Shown: positions 40,418-50,341 of the stretch, in pieces
Position numbering within the stretch: position 1 is the first letter of the stretch
Layout: each line of letters begins with the position of its first letter
NCBI GenBank assembly: GCA_005116955.1
Contig: SWDI01000006.1
Coordinates: 153,243-217,242 of the forward strand
Direction of reading: 5' to 3'
Length of the DNA stretch: 64,000 bases
DNA from: Nitrospira sp.
GTDB lineage: Bacteria; Nitrospirota; Nitrospiria; Nitrospirales; Nitrospiraceae
The notes under the pieces: generated by a model
Seen by the model: the letters and a program-made list of their open reading frames with translations, nothing else
What the model was told of the DNA's origin: nothing
Database searches by the model: none
Made by a program: the position numbers and the translations under genes

Positions 40418-41881
40418 ATGATGCAGCCGATGGAACGACCAATAGAGCCGCACGCACCGGACCAGCGACCGCACCAGTCCGAACGCGATGTGCTGCGTGA
40501 AGTTTTGCGTGATCAGACTGAACGTGGGCAGACGAAATCGGACATTGTGATCCAGTCCGTACAAAAGTTGCTGCGACGCGGAGCCATCACGAACCTCTCC
40601 AAGATGTTGGGGCGTATGCACCCCGCCGACATCGCCAAAGTCGTGACCCATCTCTCCTCTCCGAAGGAAAAACGAGAGATCTTCGAACTAGTCCGCGGCG
40701 AAGGCAAGCGTGGACAAGCGCTCAGTGAGCTCGACGGCGAAAGCATCCAGCAAGTACTCGCAGATCTATTGCATTCTGACATTGCATGGCTCTTGAAAGA
40801 CCTCGGCCCCGACGACGTGGCGCACATTCTCGGATTTCTTCCTGAAGAGCGCAGCAAAGAGATTCTCGCCCTCATGAAGACCGAGGATTCGTCCGAGGTT
40901 GCCGATATCCTTAAATATCCAAAGGATACGGCCGGCGCGATCATGACCACAGAGTTCTTTTCCTTGCCGGAGGATGCCACGGCACAGGAAGCGATCCGTC
41001 GGTTACAGCAAGCCACTGATGCGGAAATGGTGTTCTATATTTATGTGACGGACAAGGACGATCGTCTGGTTGGTGTCCTCTCACTCCGACAGCTGATCAC
41101 GGTCCCTCCGACGACGCCACTGAAAAATATCATGGCCCGAGAGGTGATGAGTGTGGCGATCGACTTGGATCAAGAAGAAGTCGCACGCCAGGTGGCCAGC
41201 TATAACTTGTTGGCGATTCCGGTGGTGGAACGGGATGGCAAACTCGTGGGCATCATCACGGTGGATGATGTGGTCGATGTGATCCGAGAAGAAGCGACCG
41301 AAGACATGTTGAAAATGGCCGGGGCAATTGAGGAAGACACGGGCTTGAAGCCTTCGAGCTTCGGCTCGGCGAAACTGCGGTTGCCATGGCTCTTTACCAA
41401 CCTAGTCGGCAGTCTCCTGTCCGGTGCGATCCTCTGGCATTTCCGTTATACGATCCAGGAGGTGGTGTCGATCGTGAGTTTTATTCCTGTGATTGCGGCG
41501 ATGGGTGGGAATGTGGGGTTGCAGTCCTCGACGCTGATTATCCGAGGGTTGGCCACCGGCTCTGTGGAACTCACTCATGTATGGCCTATCTTTTTTCGTG
41601 AAGCGAAGATCGGCTTGGTTATGGGGGTGGCCTGCGGTGTGACGCTGACACTGGTTGCCTGGGTTTTGCATCAAGGGTTTTTGGGCATGGTCCTCGGAGC
41701 TTCGCTGATCACTGCATTTTTGGTGTCGACCAGCATGGCGACGATTATGCCAATTCTGCTCAAACGCGTGGGGGTCGATCCGGCCGTTGCTGCCGGTCCT
41801 TTTGTCACGACAGCAAACGATATCACTGGAATTACAATCTATCTGACCTTGGCCACTCTTTTCTTGGACTATCTCCGGTGA
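40418..41881 (+). CDS. mgtE: Magnesium transporter MgtE
   Basis: MgtE-N, tandem CBS, C-terminal TM domain with GGNVGLQSSTLIIRGLATG. Confidence 0.96.
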   Translation: MMQPMERPIEPHAPDQRPHQSERDVLREVLRDQTERGQTKSDIVIQSVQKLLRRGAITNLSKMLGRMHPADIAKVVTHLSSPKEKREIFELVRGEGKRGQALSELDGESIQQVLADLLHSDIAWLLKDLGPDDVAHILGFLPEERSKEILALMKTEDSSEVADILKYPKDTAGAIMTTEFFSLPEDATAQEAIRRLQQATDAEMVFYIYVTDKDDRLVGVLSLRQLITVPPTTPLKNIMAREVMSVAIDLDQEEVARQVASYNLLAIPVVERDGKLVGIITVDDVVDVIREEATEDMLKMAGAIEEDTGLKPSSFGSAKLRLPWLFTNLVGSLLSGAILWHFRYTIQEVVSIVSFIPVIAAMGGNVGLQSSTLIIRGLATGSVELTHVWPIFFREAKIGLVMGVACGVTLTLVAWVLHQGFLGMVLGASLITAFLVSTSMATIMPILLKRVGVDPAVAAGPFVTTANDITGITIYLTLATLFLDYLR

Positions 41882-41933
41882 CACGGACTGGTGCATCCTT
41901 GTGCCTCAACCGAGGTTGGGAGGGGAGAGAGCT

Positions 41934-42692
41934 GTGCCTCTGGTAAAGACGACTGCGATCATTTTACGGAGCCGCAAGTGGGGGGATGCCGATCGAATCG
42001 TCACCGTGTACTCCAAGAGTTTGGGTAAAATCAGAGGGGTCGCCCGTGGTGCCCGTCGTCAGAAAAGCCGATTTGGGGCCGCGATCGAACCATTTAGTGT
42101 GTGTCGTCTGAATCTGTTTGAGAAAACAGGGGACTCCCTGTTTCGAATTTCGCAGGTCGATTTGGTACGATCTTCTCAAGTGTTGCGGGAAGACCTTCGC
42201 TTGATGGCATCGGCGGCGCGAATGGTCAATGTTGTCACCGCGATCACTCCGGATGGAGATCCGGACCCCCGTTTGTTTGATAGCCTGGAGCAAGGCCTTG
42301 CCTCGCTCCAGGAAAGTGAAGACCCGACCTTTACGGCGCTCCTGTTTCAGATCAGACTGCTGGGACTGACGGGGTTTCGCCCGCAGACCGATCATTGCGC
42401 CGCCTGCGGGAAGACGCACTTCGTTGGAGAACCTCAATTTTCTCCAATCGCCGGAGGTCTTGTGTGTCTGACCTGCGCCGCGCGTCAACGAGTTCGATGT
42501 GTCGCATTCTCACGAGGCAGCCTGTTGTTTCTCCAGCAAGCCATTCGGCTGGCGCCTACGGTACTCACGCGGTTGCGAGCAACGGGGCAAGTGCGAAATG
42601 AGGTGGAGGAAGCGATTGAAGGGTATGTCACGGTGGTTGCCGGGAAACGGCTGCCACCGGTTGACTTCCTGTCACTCGCATCGCCAGGATGA
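41934..42692 (+). CDS. recO: DNA repair protein RecO
   Basis: TTAIILRSRKWGDADRIVTVYSKSLGKIRGVARGARR; CAACG...CLTC zinc motif; GTG start. Confidence 0.92.
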   Translation: MPLVKTTAIILRSRKWGDADRIVTVYSKSLGKIRGVARGARRQKSRFGAAIEPFSVCRLNLFEKTGDSLFRISQVDLVRSSQVLREDLRLMASAARMVNVVTAITPDGDPDPRLFDSLEQGLASLQESEDPTFTALLFQIRLLGLTGFRPQTDHCAACGKTHFVGEPQFSPIAGGLVCLTCAARQRVRCVAFSRGSLLFLQQAIRLAPTVLTRLRATGQVRNEVEEAIEGYVTVVAGKRLPPVDFLSLASPG

Positions 42693-42717
42693 GCAAGACA
42701 CGATGAGAGGTGAACAC

Positions 42718-43074
42718 ATGACAGCCACTACTCTTGAGCCTCGAGATATGGAGTGGCTCGACAAGGGAGTGTTGGGAATCCAGTGGAGCGACGGCCACAA
42801 GGGGAAGTATTCGGTTCGTTATCTCCGGCAGCACTGTCCCTGCGCGGCCTGTGTCGATGAGTGGACGGGCGAGCGGCGTCTCAAGGCAGAGGATGTGCCG
42901 ATATTGATTATGCTCCAGGACATCGAGTCGGTGGGGCGCTACGCGTTTCAATTCAAATGGAGTGACGGCCACGATACCGGTATCTATTCCTATGCATTGC
43001 TACGACAATTGTGTCAGTGCGACGTCTGTCAGCCAGTGAAGCCAGTTGAGCCAAAATCCAGACGGCTCATGTGA
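42718..43074 (+). CDS. DUF971 (GBBH-like N-terminal) protein
   Basis: LGIQWSDGHKGKYSVRYLRQHCPCAACVDEWTG; FKWSDGHDTGIYSYALLRQLC. Confidence 0.9.
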   Translation: MTATTLEPRDMEWLDKGVLGIQWSDGHKGKYSVRYLRQHCPCAACVDEWTGERRLKAEDVPILIMLQDIESVGRYAFQFKWSDGHDTGIYSYALLRQLCQCDVCQPVKPVEPKSRRLM

Positions 43075-43562
43075 GGGTAGGATACAACGTGACTAACATT
43101 TCTGGTGTCCTGACAAAGGTGATACGGTGCGTATGTGGAGTGGTACTACTCGGATTGATCGTAGGCTGCAAGAGCATGCCAACGCTGGAGCAGCAAGAAC
43201 AGCTGGTGCAAGCTAATAGCCTTGTGCTGGATCAAGTTACTACGATGGCAGTCGTAAACGCCTGGGGGAAACCGCCGCTTTATCACAGTGAGTTCAGCCA
43301 TTTTTTCGTGATGCCGGACTTCAGCGTGATTCCTCGATCACGCGTGGCAACTGGAGAGGCTCCGAGGGGGTGGAAGGCTGGCGTGCATGCGGGCGAAGGA
43401 GTGTATTTCGCATACCCCGATCGTGGTTGGCTTCTGGTATTTCTCGATGATCGCCTTGTCTATAAGGAAGAGCTCAAGGCCGAGGAGTTGCATGCCCTTG
43501 CAAAAACATGGGCCTATGAGGATCGATTCAAGACCAGGCTTGACGAAGGTTCTCGACCCTAA
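43071..43562 (+). CDS. Hypothetical lipoprotein
   Basis: LLGLIVGC lipobox; GTG start overlapping upstream stop. Confidence 0.7.
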   Translation: MRVGYNVTNISGVLTKVIRCVCGVVLLGLIVGCKSMPTLEQQEQLVQANSLVLDQVTTMAVVNAWGKPPLYHSEFSHFFVMPDFSVIPRSRVATGEAPRGWKAGVHAGEGVYFAYPDRGWLLVFLDDRLVYKEELKAEELHALAKTWAYEDRFKTRLDEGSRP

Positions 43563-43607
43563 GTCTTCCGCCCAATACCCCCACATGATTTATCATCAGG
43601 AGGTAGT

Positions 43608-45089
43608 TTGAACATCGTGATGGCGGCCTCTGAGGCCGTTCCGTATGCCAAGACGGGCGGATTGGCCGACGTGGTCGGCGCGTTGGCGATCGAGCTGACG
43701 AAGTTGGGGCATCATGTGATATTGGTGATGCCCGATTACCGAGGTCGAGTAACCGGTGAGTCTCGTCAGTTGGCTATGCAACTTTCTATTCCGGTTGATG
43801 GGAAGCCGGTCGATGTCACTGTAGAAGAAGAGAACGTGCCGGTGACAGGTGCATTGCATCGGTTGCGAGTACTATTCGTGCGGTACGATCCCTATTTTGA
43901 TCGCCCGGGGCTTTACCAACAAGACCATCACGATTATCCGGACAACCTCGAGCGGTTTATCCTCTTCTGTCGTGCCGCACTCGAAATAGTGCGTGGGTTA
44001 ATGGAGACTCGAGGGGAGAAGGTTGATGTGCTGCACTTGCACGATTGGCAGACGGCTTTGTGCGCAGTGTACCTGAAGACGCTTCCTCACGAGTATAAGG
44101 GGCTCGATCAGCTGAAAGTGCTCTTGACTCTGCACAATATGGGATATCAAGGAATTTTCCCTGGCCAGCAGTTTACGAAGCTGGGGCTTCCTCCGTCACT
44201 GTTTTCCCCAAGTGGCCTCGAGTTCTATGGGTCGGTCAATTGCCTGAAGGGCGGCATTATTTTCTCAGATGCTGTTTCCACGGTGAGTCCTACCTATGCG
44301 AAGGAGATCATGACCGCAGAATATGGAAGTGGTCTTGAAGGTGTGCTGGCAAGTCGTGCGGATGGTGTCAAAGGGATTACAAATGGTATCGATGTCGATG
44401 CCTGGAATCCAGAGAGCGATTCCTACTTGCCGGCACAGTATACGGCTGCTGATTTGTCGGGGAAACGAGCATGCAAACGAGCCCTACAGAGGGAGCTGGA
44501 ACTGCCGAATCGTGATGTTCCCTTATTGGCTGTGATCGGTCGGCTGACCTTTCAGAAGGGCTTTGATCTTTTGATAGATGTGCTTCCAGAGCTCATGTCT
44601 TTAGACATGCAAACTGTCGTACTTGGTACGGGGGATCACCATTTGGAACAGCAGTTTATTGCCGCCAAAGCCAGATATCCTGATCGGATCGGCTTATGTC
44701 TTGGCTTTCACGAAGAAATGGCGCATCGCATTGAAGCTGGGTCGGACATGTTAATCATGCCGTCTCGCTATGAGCCATGTGGATTAAGTCAACTGTATAG
44801 TCTTCGGTATGGCACGGTGCCTATTGTGCGCCGTACTGGAGGATTGGCGGATACCGTTATTCCCTTTCGCCCTTCAACGGTTAAATCTGGGTGTGCCACT
44901 GGTTTTCACTTCATTGATGCTTCGACGGACTCTCTTCTTTCCACTCTCGTACTCTCGCTTCATGTGTACAAAGAGCAGCCGACATGGCAATCCTTAATCC
45001 ATGCGGGAATGACGGTCGATCTGTCTTGGGATCGATCGGCGAGACTCTATGTAGATTTATATCGAGGACTGCAGGGAGGGGGAAAATAG
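43608..45089 (+). CDS. glgA: Glycogen synthase
   Basis: VMAASEAVPYAKTGGLADVVGAL (KxGGL), PSRYEPCGLSQLYSLRYGTVPIVRRTGGLADTV; TTG start. Confidence 0.96.
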   Translation: MNIVMAASEAVPYAKTGGLADVVGALAIELTKLGHHVILVMPDYRGRVTGESRQLAMQLSIPVDGKPVDVTVEEENVPVTGALHRLRVLFVRYDPYFDRPGLYQQDHHDYPDNLERFILFCRAALEIVRGLMETRGEKVDVLHLHDWQTALCAVYLKTLPHEYKGLDQLKVLLTLHNMGYQGIFPGQQFTKLGLPPSLFSPSGLEFYGSVNCLKGGIIFSDAVSTVSPTYAKEIMTAEYGSGLEGVLASRADGVKGITNGIDVDAWNPESDSYLPAQYTAADLSGKRACKRALQRELELPNRDVPLLAVIGRLTFQKGFDLLIDVLPELMSLDMQTVVLGTGDHHLEQQFIAAKARYPDRIGLCLGFHEEMAHRIEAGSDMLIMPSRYEPCGLSQLYSLRYGTVPIVRRTGGLADTVIPFRPSTVKSGCATGFHFIDASTDSLLSTLVLSLHVYKEQPTWQSLIHAGMTVDLSWDRSARLYVDLYRGLQGGGK

Positions 45090-45091
45090 AA

Positions 45092-45601
45092 CTAGCGAGC
45101 GTTGAAGGAAACGTTGACCCCATGCCCAAGTCTTGCTAGCAACGTCTTTGCCTTTAGGACGTAATAGGAACCTTCTTCCTTATGAAGCGTGATGACCGAA
45201 ACCAGAAGGTCACGAGCGATATCAGTCTGCCCTTGATTAAAGGCGAGCTCTCCGGTGTGTAGAGCACAAGCGGCAGCCATCGCCTCTACATCGACTGCGA
45301 CCCGACTCGTTGGATTGGTAACTAGCCGCTCAAGGTGAGTCGGCAGCGGCAAGACAAACCCTTCACGTGCCTCTGCTATTTGGCTAGCTGAACGCAGTTG
45401 TGTCAGATCTGAAGTTGCCTGGGCTAAATTAGAGGTTGATTTACAATCAGCATAGGTGTTCCACAGTGACATGAAGCCACTATTTTTTTGTTCTGTTAAT
45501 TGGGATGAATGACCGGTTGTACAACCGGAAGCAAGGACTACCATCCCTAATAACCCCAGCGCCAGGCCTTTTGTGAGCATACTGCAGTTCATGTCATCCA
45601 C
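45092..45601 (-). CDS. Hypothetical lipoprotein
   Basis: GMVVLASGC lipobox. Confidence 0.7.
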   Translation of the reverse strand: MDDMNCSMLTKGLALGLLGMVVLASGCTTGHSSQLTEQKNSGFMSLWNTYADCKSTSNLAQATSDLTQLRSASQIAEAREGFVLPLPTHLERLVTNPTSRVAVDVEAMAAACALHTGELAFNQGQTDIARDLLVSVITLHKEEGSYYVLKAKTLLARLGHGVNVSFNAR

Positions 45602-45673
45602 CCTCCGTCTAATGGTATTCGGTTATGCAAATAGCAGGCCATGCAGATGTACTCTGTAACTGCAATTGAAATA

Positions 45674-45741
45674 AGAAATATTTCTCGAATCATCTGAGTA
45701 GAATTGTGTCAATCTCAACTCACTGTTGCGCTATTGACACA
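45674..45741. promoter_or_regulatory. Palindrome cluster upstream of lipoprotein gene
   Basis: AGAAATATTTCT (45674-45685) and perfect 9-bp inverted repeat TGTGTCAAT (45705-45713) / ATTGACACA (45733-45741). Confidence 0.4.
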
Positions 45742-45786
45742 GCGTGAGGAACTCGAAAAATCGGGAAGGCCTTAGAATTAAGAGCG

Positions 45787-46395
45787 TCAAGAGTTGAAGA
45801 TGTGAACGAGGATTCCGGTACGGGTGGTCGCGTTGGTCTTTCGCATGATGTGCTTAATGTGTTCTTTGACAGTTTGTTCAGTGATCAGGAGGGCATTGGC
45901 GATTTCTTTATTGGTCCACCCCTTTGCCAGATGTTCCACAACTGACTGCTCGCGGTTAGTCAACTGAAAACGTTCTCGAGCATGTTCGGTGTTGAGGTTT
46001 TGTTTTCGCCCTAATTCTTCCATGGTAACCACAAGCCTGGCGTTTTGGATGCCTCCTCGATCTGGCAAACCGAAGCCTCTCAGAAGAATGGGCTGATTAG
46101 GATCGCCTGTCACACGCTTGAGTTCGAATTGTTCCCAATCCTTGGCTTCTGTTCGTATGTGAAGCGCTTTAATAATTTCTGCGCAAAGCTCAGTCAGGGC
46201 CGTCGGGAGGACTCCATGCGCTGAAATCATGGTAGTTCTTCCATGCTCGACGGCATTGATTTTTTTGGCGAGTTCCGTGGCTTGTCGATTCATATGTAGG
46301 AGTTGCATAGATGCCGACAGCACCACTATCCCAGACCCTGCACGCTGATCAGCAAGAGCATCGGTTTGATCAATACCTTTAGCTGGTTCTGGCAT
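45787..46395 (-). CDS. LuxR-family transcriptional regulator with PAS-like N-terminus
   Basis: LTNREQSVVEHLAKGWTNKEIANALLITEQTVKEHIKHIMRKTNATTRT. Confidence 0.9.
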   Translation of the reverse strand: MPEPAKGIDQTDALADQRAGSGIVVLSASMQLLHMNRQATELAKKINAVEHGRTTMISAHGVLPTALTELCAEIIKALHIRTEAKDWEQFELKRVTGDPNQPILLRGFGLPDRGGIQNARLVVTMEELGRKQNLNTEHARERFQLTNREQSVVEHLAKGWTNKEIANALLITEQTVKEHIKHIMRKTNATTRTGILVHIFNS

Positions 46396-46728
46396 AATAA
46401 GATTAGGGTATCAAAAGACGGTCAAAACGTAGTGCAGTATAGAACCTCAATGACAAATGGCTTAGGCTGACCGGAATAAGCCTTAGAATACAGGAATAGT
46501 ACCTAACACTTTCGGGGGAGTCAACATATACCTTTGAGAAAGCAGCCTACATCATCGGTATTGTTGATTCTGGAAGCGGTCCCTAATATTCCACATAGGT
46601 TTGTGGTCAGGTTCGGGAGCTAGTTTGAGCATCAGCCCTGCTGAATGCTGGATAGTCCATATGCAGGTTAAGATCGCAGATTAAATGGGAAAAGTCGTAC
46701 AACGATTTCTTATGAGGGGGGAAGAGGA

Positions 46729-47082
46729 ATGGATGTGACGCCAATGGAATGGGAGTGGCCGATAAGGGATAGCTATGAAAACCATAGTGAGCGCGCGGCA
46801 CTGCTGAGGCCAATTCTTTATGAGATGACAGCGCTAGAGGCAGGGAATGCTAATCTTGTTAAGGGGGGGAAAGCGCTATCGCTGAATATTAGTAGTGGAG
46901 GTATGTTGGTTCTTATGGACCAAGCCCCGGATATTAAACAGGTATTGAAAGTCTATGTGCCGACACCCATTACAATTGCTGACACACCAACGCTTGCTGA
47001 AGTACGCTGGACAAGAAAGCTTCCAATTGGGGATTCAAGCAGCCACGTCACGTACTTCGTAGGGCTTAAGTTCATGTTCTAA
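46729..47082 (+). CDS. PilZ-domain-like protein
   Basis: ALSLNISSGGMLVLMD...VYVPTP...AEVRWTRKLP...YFVGLKF. Confidence 0.75.
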   Translation: MDVTPMEWEWPIRDSYENHSERAALLRPILYEMTALEAGNANLVKGGKALSLNISSGGMLVLMDQAPDIKQVLKVYVPTPITIADTPTLAEVRWTRKLPIGDSSSHVTYFVGLKFMF

Positions 47083-47183
47083 GTTCTCTGCACACACTGA
47101 CCATCTCCACAAGTTTAGGAGGTGTCAATCAAGAGGATCGAGTATCATGCGTAGGCCTCTAATCGAGATTTGCACCACCGTAC

Positions 47184-47289
47184 TTTGGATATCTAGGAAA
47201 TCCAAAAGCTGGTACTTTTGCAGTAAAGGTTACCAGTTTCCTGGTGGCTTATGCCAAGAGACTAAGGCTTAGACATATAGAAGTCTAAG
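47184..47289 (+). ncRNA. Candidate structured leader RNA with alternative hairpins
   Basis: TTTGGAT/ATCCAAA stem (47184-47206); CTGGTA (47209) or CTGGTG (47241) compete for TACCAG (47231); CTTAGAC/GTCTAAG stem (47268-47289). Confidence 0.35.
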
Positions 47290-47500
47290 AGGAGGTCTCA
47301 AGCCAACGACGCATCATTCACGTTGTCCTGTGAGGAGGAAGGAGCCGTATCGGCAGGGTGAAAGTTTTGGGCTGCTGGTGTACGTGTCGATCGAAGGTTT
47401 TCCCAGGAAGAATAGTCGTTGTTTTATGAAGACTCTCATGTCAAGTTGACTTGGAGAGCATAGTTTATTAGAAATTTAAAGATCCGGTGGATGCGGGTAT

Positions 47501-47511
47501 GGCGGTAGCAT
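47501..47511 (+). promoter_or_regulatory. ops/JUMPstart-like element GGCGGTAGCAT
   Basis: Exact match to the ops core GGCGGTAGNNT in the leader of the polysaccharide locus, correct strand. Confidence 0.4.
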
Positions 47512-48074
47512 GCTGAGGCTTCAGATCACGCAGATGAGAGGCGTGAGCGATGAACGATTCTTTTTCAGATAGATTGAGATGCTGTGAGATGCGAAGGTAT
47601 GTACTTATGTACGAAGCCGAACTACGAAGAGCAAGCCGAGCAGATTATCTTTAGCATACGAGTGGAGTGTTTCTTGCCACCTTTGTAAGAACAGAGAACT
47701 ATTTGATGCAAGATAAGAACTATAACTGCTGTTCCCTTTCAGGATGTCTATATCTTCCTAATCAATCTACTTGAAGCCCTATTGAGCGGTGATGCATGCC
47801 AGGGGAGTTCGGTGCGATATCTCTGGAGGTCGATGTCGGGATGAGTGATGCCCCATTAAAGTAAAGAGAAGAATGGCAAGCCATGAAGTGTGCGTACTAG
47901 AGAGGCTGAAAGAGCTAAGTAGTGGCCTGATTCTTCAGACTTAAAGTAGTCCATTCGTCGGACTTGAGGCTATATTTATACGAGAGATCTCGGGGCATCA
48001 AAGAGAGGATGGTATTTCTGGGTACACTCGCGCTCCAGGCGAGGGTTGTAGTTAGAGATTGACCAACTAATTCC

Positions 48075-48090
48075 CTATGCTGCAGCATAG
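48075..48090. promoter_or_regulatory. Perfect 16-bp palindrome CTATGCTGCAGCATAG, candidate operator
   Basis: Perfect self-complementarity 88 bp upstream of the first sugar gene. Confidence 0.4.
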
Positions 48091-48177
48091 ACTCCATAAG
48101 GTTTTGATTATCGGTTCGTTCTTATAGGCTTTCAATGGGGAATTCCTTCCAGCTGTTGGAGCCTGATCAAGGAGGAA

Positions 48178-48957
48178 ATGAGCATGAAGGCAGTAATTCT
48201 AGCAGGGGGATGGGGAACTCGACTATCCGAAGAGACCACTCTGCGACCGAAACCTATGGTGGAAATCGGTGGAAAACCGATCCTGTGGCATATCATGAAG
48301 ATTTATGCAGCTCACGGGATAAAGGAATTTGTTATCGGCCTTGGCTACAAGGGAGAGATGATCAAGGACTACTTCCTCAACTTCTATGCGTTCAATAACG
48401 ATATTTCAGTCGACCTCGGGAGTGGAAAGACGACGATTCATGACGGAAAACGGCACGAGGACTGGAAAGTGCATCTCGTCGATACCGGTTTGCACACTCA
48501 GACGGGAGGTCGGCTTAAACAGCTCAAACAATGGATAGGCGAGAATGAAACGTTTCTGTTTACGTATGGAGATGGGGTTTCAGATGTCGACATTCAAGCT
48601 ACCATTAAGTTCCATAAGGCTCACGGAAAGCTGGCCACAGTAACGTCCGTCCTGCCTCCTGCACGATTCGGTCGGCTTGTGTTCGATCATGATCACATTG
48701 TCGACTTTAGTGAGAAACCTCATGGTGAGGAAGGCTGGATCAATGGAGGCTTCTATGTCCTCGATCATAAAGCCATTGATTACATTAAAGATAATGAGAC
48801 TGTGTGGGAGAGGGATCCCATCCAGCAGCTCACGAAAGATAATCAATTGATGGGCTATCGGCATGATCGTTTCTGGTCCTGTATGGATACGCTGAAAGAG
48901 AAGAATTATTTGGAGGAGCTATGGCAGTCGTCAAAGGCTCCTTGGAAGGTATGGTAA
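48178..48957 (+). CDS. rfbF: Glucose-1-phosphate cytidylyltransferase
   Basis: MKAVILAGGWGTRLSEETTLRPKPMVEIGGKPILWHIMKIYAAHG; full length. Confidence 0.95.
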   Translation: MSMKAVILAGGWGTRLSEETTLRPKPMVEIGGKPILWHIMKIYAAHGIKEFVIGLGYKGEMIKDYFLNFYAFNNDISVDLGSGKTTIHDGKRHEDWKVHLVDTGLHTQTGGRLKQLKQWIGENETFLFTYGDGVSDVDIQATIKFHKAHGKLATVTSVLPPARFGRLVFDHDHIVDFSEKPHGEEGWINGGFYVLDHKAIDYIKDNETVWERDPIQQLTKDNQLMGYRHDRFWSCMDTLKEKNYLEELWQSSKAPWKVW

Positions 48958-49209
48958 AGCGATTAATTTTTAGATCATTACATACCCTTATCATCATCAT
49001 CCATAAAGTCACTATTGGAAAGGGCTGAGAAAGTCTGGAGGCGCGGCAGTTATTCCAGGAAGAGAAAGTTTGGAGTAGATTGAGTCTTGAGAGAGCCTGG
49101 CATTCGACACATTTGGTAAATGCTGTCTCACTCAGTCATTCCAGTAATGGCCTCGGTGCTTACGCTGTGTCTGTTGCAAAAACAGGGCGCTTAAATCAGG
49201 GGGTAGAGT

Positions 49210-50268
49210 ATGAAGATTCTAGTGACAGGCAACATGGGCTATGTCGGCCCATTAGTACTGCGTCGTTTGCGAGAATCCCATCCGCAAGCAACGCTTGTTG
49301 GTTACGATATGGGTTACTTTGCGCATTGTTTAACAGGTGCTTCCCGACTCCCTGAAAGTCGGGCTGATCAGCAACATTTCGGGGATATCCGACAGGTTCC
49401 TGAGCAGATCCTACAAGGGGTCGACGCGATTGTGCATCTCTGTGCCATCTCAAACGATCCTATGGGCGCTACGTTTGAAAAGGTTACTTTTGATATAAAC
49501 CACCAAGCGAGTATCGATCTTGCGCGAAAAGCAAAGCGAGCAGGCGTGAAGAAGTTTGTATTTGCATCGAGCTGCAGTGTGTACGGATTTGCCGAAGGTG
49601 GCCCTCGCCGGGAAGAGGATGCTCTGAATCCTCTTACGGCCTATGCTAAATCAAAAGTTCAGACGGAGCAGGACCTGGAATCGCTTGCGTCGGAAAGTTT
49701 TACAGCGACCTGTCTCCGGTTTGCCACAGCGTGCGGCATGAGTGATCGGCTGCGATTGGATCTTGTGTTGAATGATTTTGTGGCTGGTGCGCTTGCGTCA
49801 AAACGCATCAGTATCCTGAGTGATGGGACACCATGGCGCCCCTTGATTCACGTCAAAGATATGGCGAGAGCAATCGATTGGGCTGTGCAGCGAGATTCTC
49901 GAGATGGCAGTTCCTTTCTGACCGTCAACGCGGGAAGCGACGCATGGAATTATCAAGTCAAGGATTTGGCGGCAGCTGTAGCCAATCTTGTGCCGAACGT
50001 CGAGGTTTCGATCAATAAAGATGCACAACCAGACAAACGCTCATATCGTGTAAATTTTGACAAGTTCTCGAAGCTGGCGCAAGGATTTCTTCCAATGGTT
50101 GACCTTCAGAGTGCGGTGAAGGATCTCCATGATGGCCTCAGGGCCATGCAGTTTGGTGACCAGGAGTTTCGGACGGGTGAGTTGATCCGACTCGTCACAT
50201 TAAAGCGACTGCGGGAGAGTGGGCAATTGACAGACAACCTGGTGTGGAAAGAGCGAAGCAATGCGTGA
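49210..50268 (+). CDS. NAD-dependent epimerase/dehydratase (extended SDR)
   Basis: MKILVTGNMGYVGPLV, SSCSVYG, YAKSK. Confidence 0.9.
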   Translation: MKILVTGNMGYVGPLVLRRLRESHPQATLVGYDMGYFAHCLTGASRLPESRADQQHFGDIRQVPEQILQGVDAIVHLCAISNDPMGATFEKVTFDINHQASIDLARKAKRAGVKKFVFASSCSVYGFAEGGPRREEDALNPLTAYAKSKVQTEQDLESLASESFTATCLRFATACGMSDRLRLDLVLNDFVAGALASKRISILSDGTPWRPLIHVKDMARAIDWAVQRDSRDGSSFLTVNAGSDAWNYQVKDLAAAVANLVPNVEVSINKDAQPDKRSYRVNFDKFSKLAQGFLPMVDLQSAVKDLHDGLRAMQFGDQEFRTGELIRLVTLKRLRESGQLTDNLVWKERSNA

Positions 50269-50341
50269 GAGCACGGTTTGTTGTCGCATCACATATCGAG
50301 CACGACTCATCATCCTTTGATAGCTAGGAGGACATATCAGC

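Noticed and set aside
41402-42488. Minus-strand ORFs of 164 and 174 aa
   Set aside because: Antisense to mgtE and recO; no recognisable motifs.
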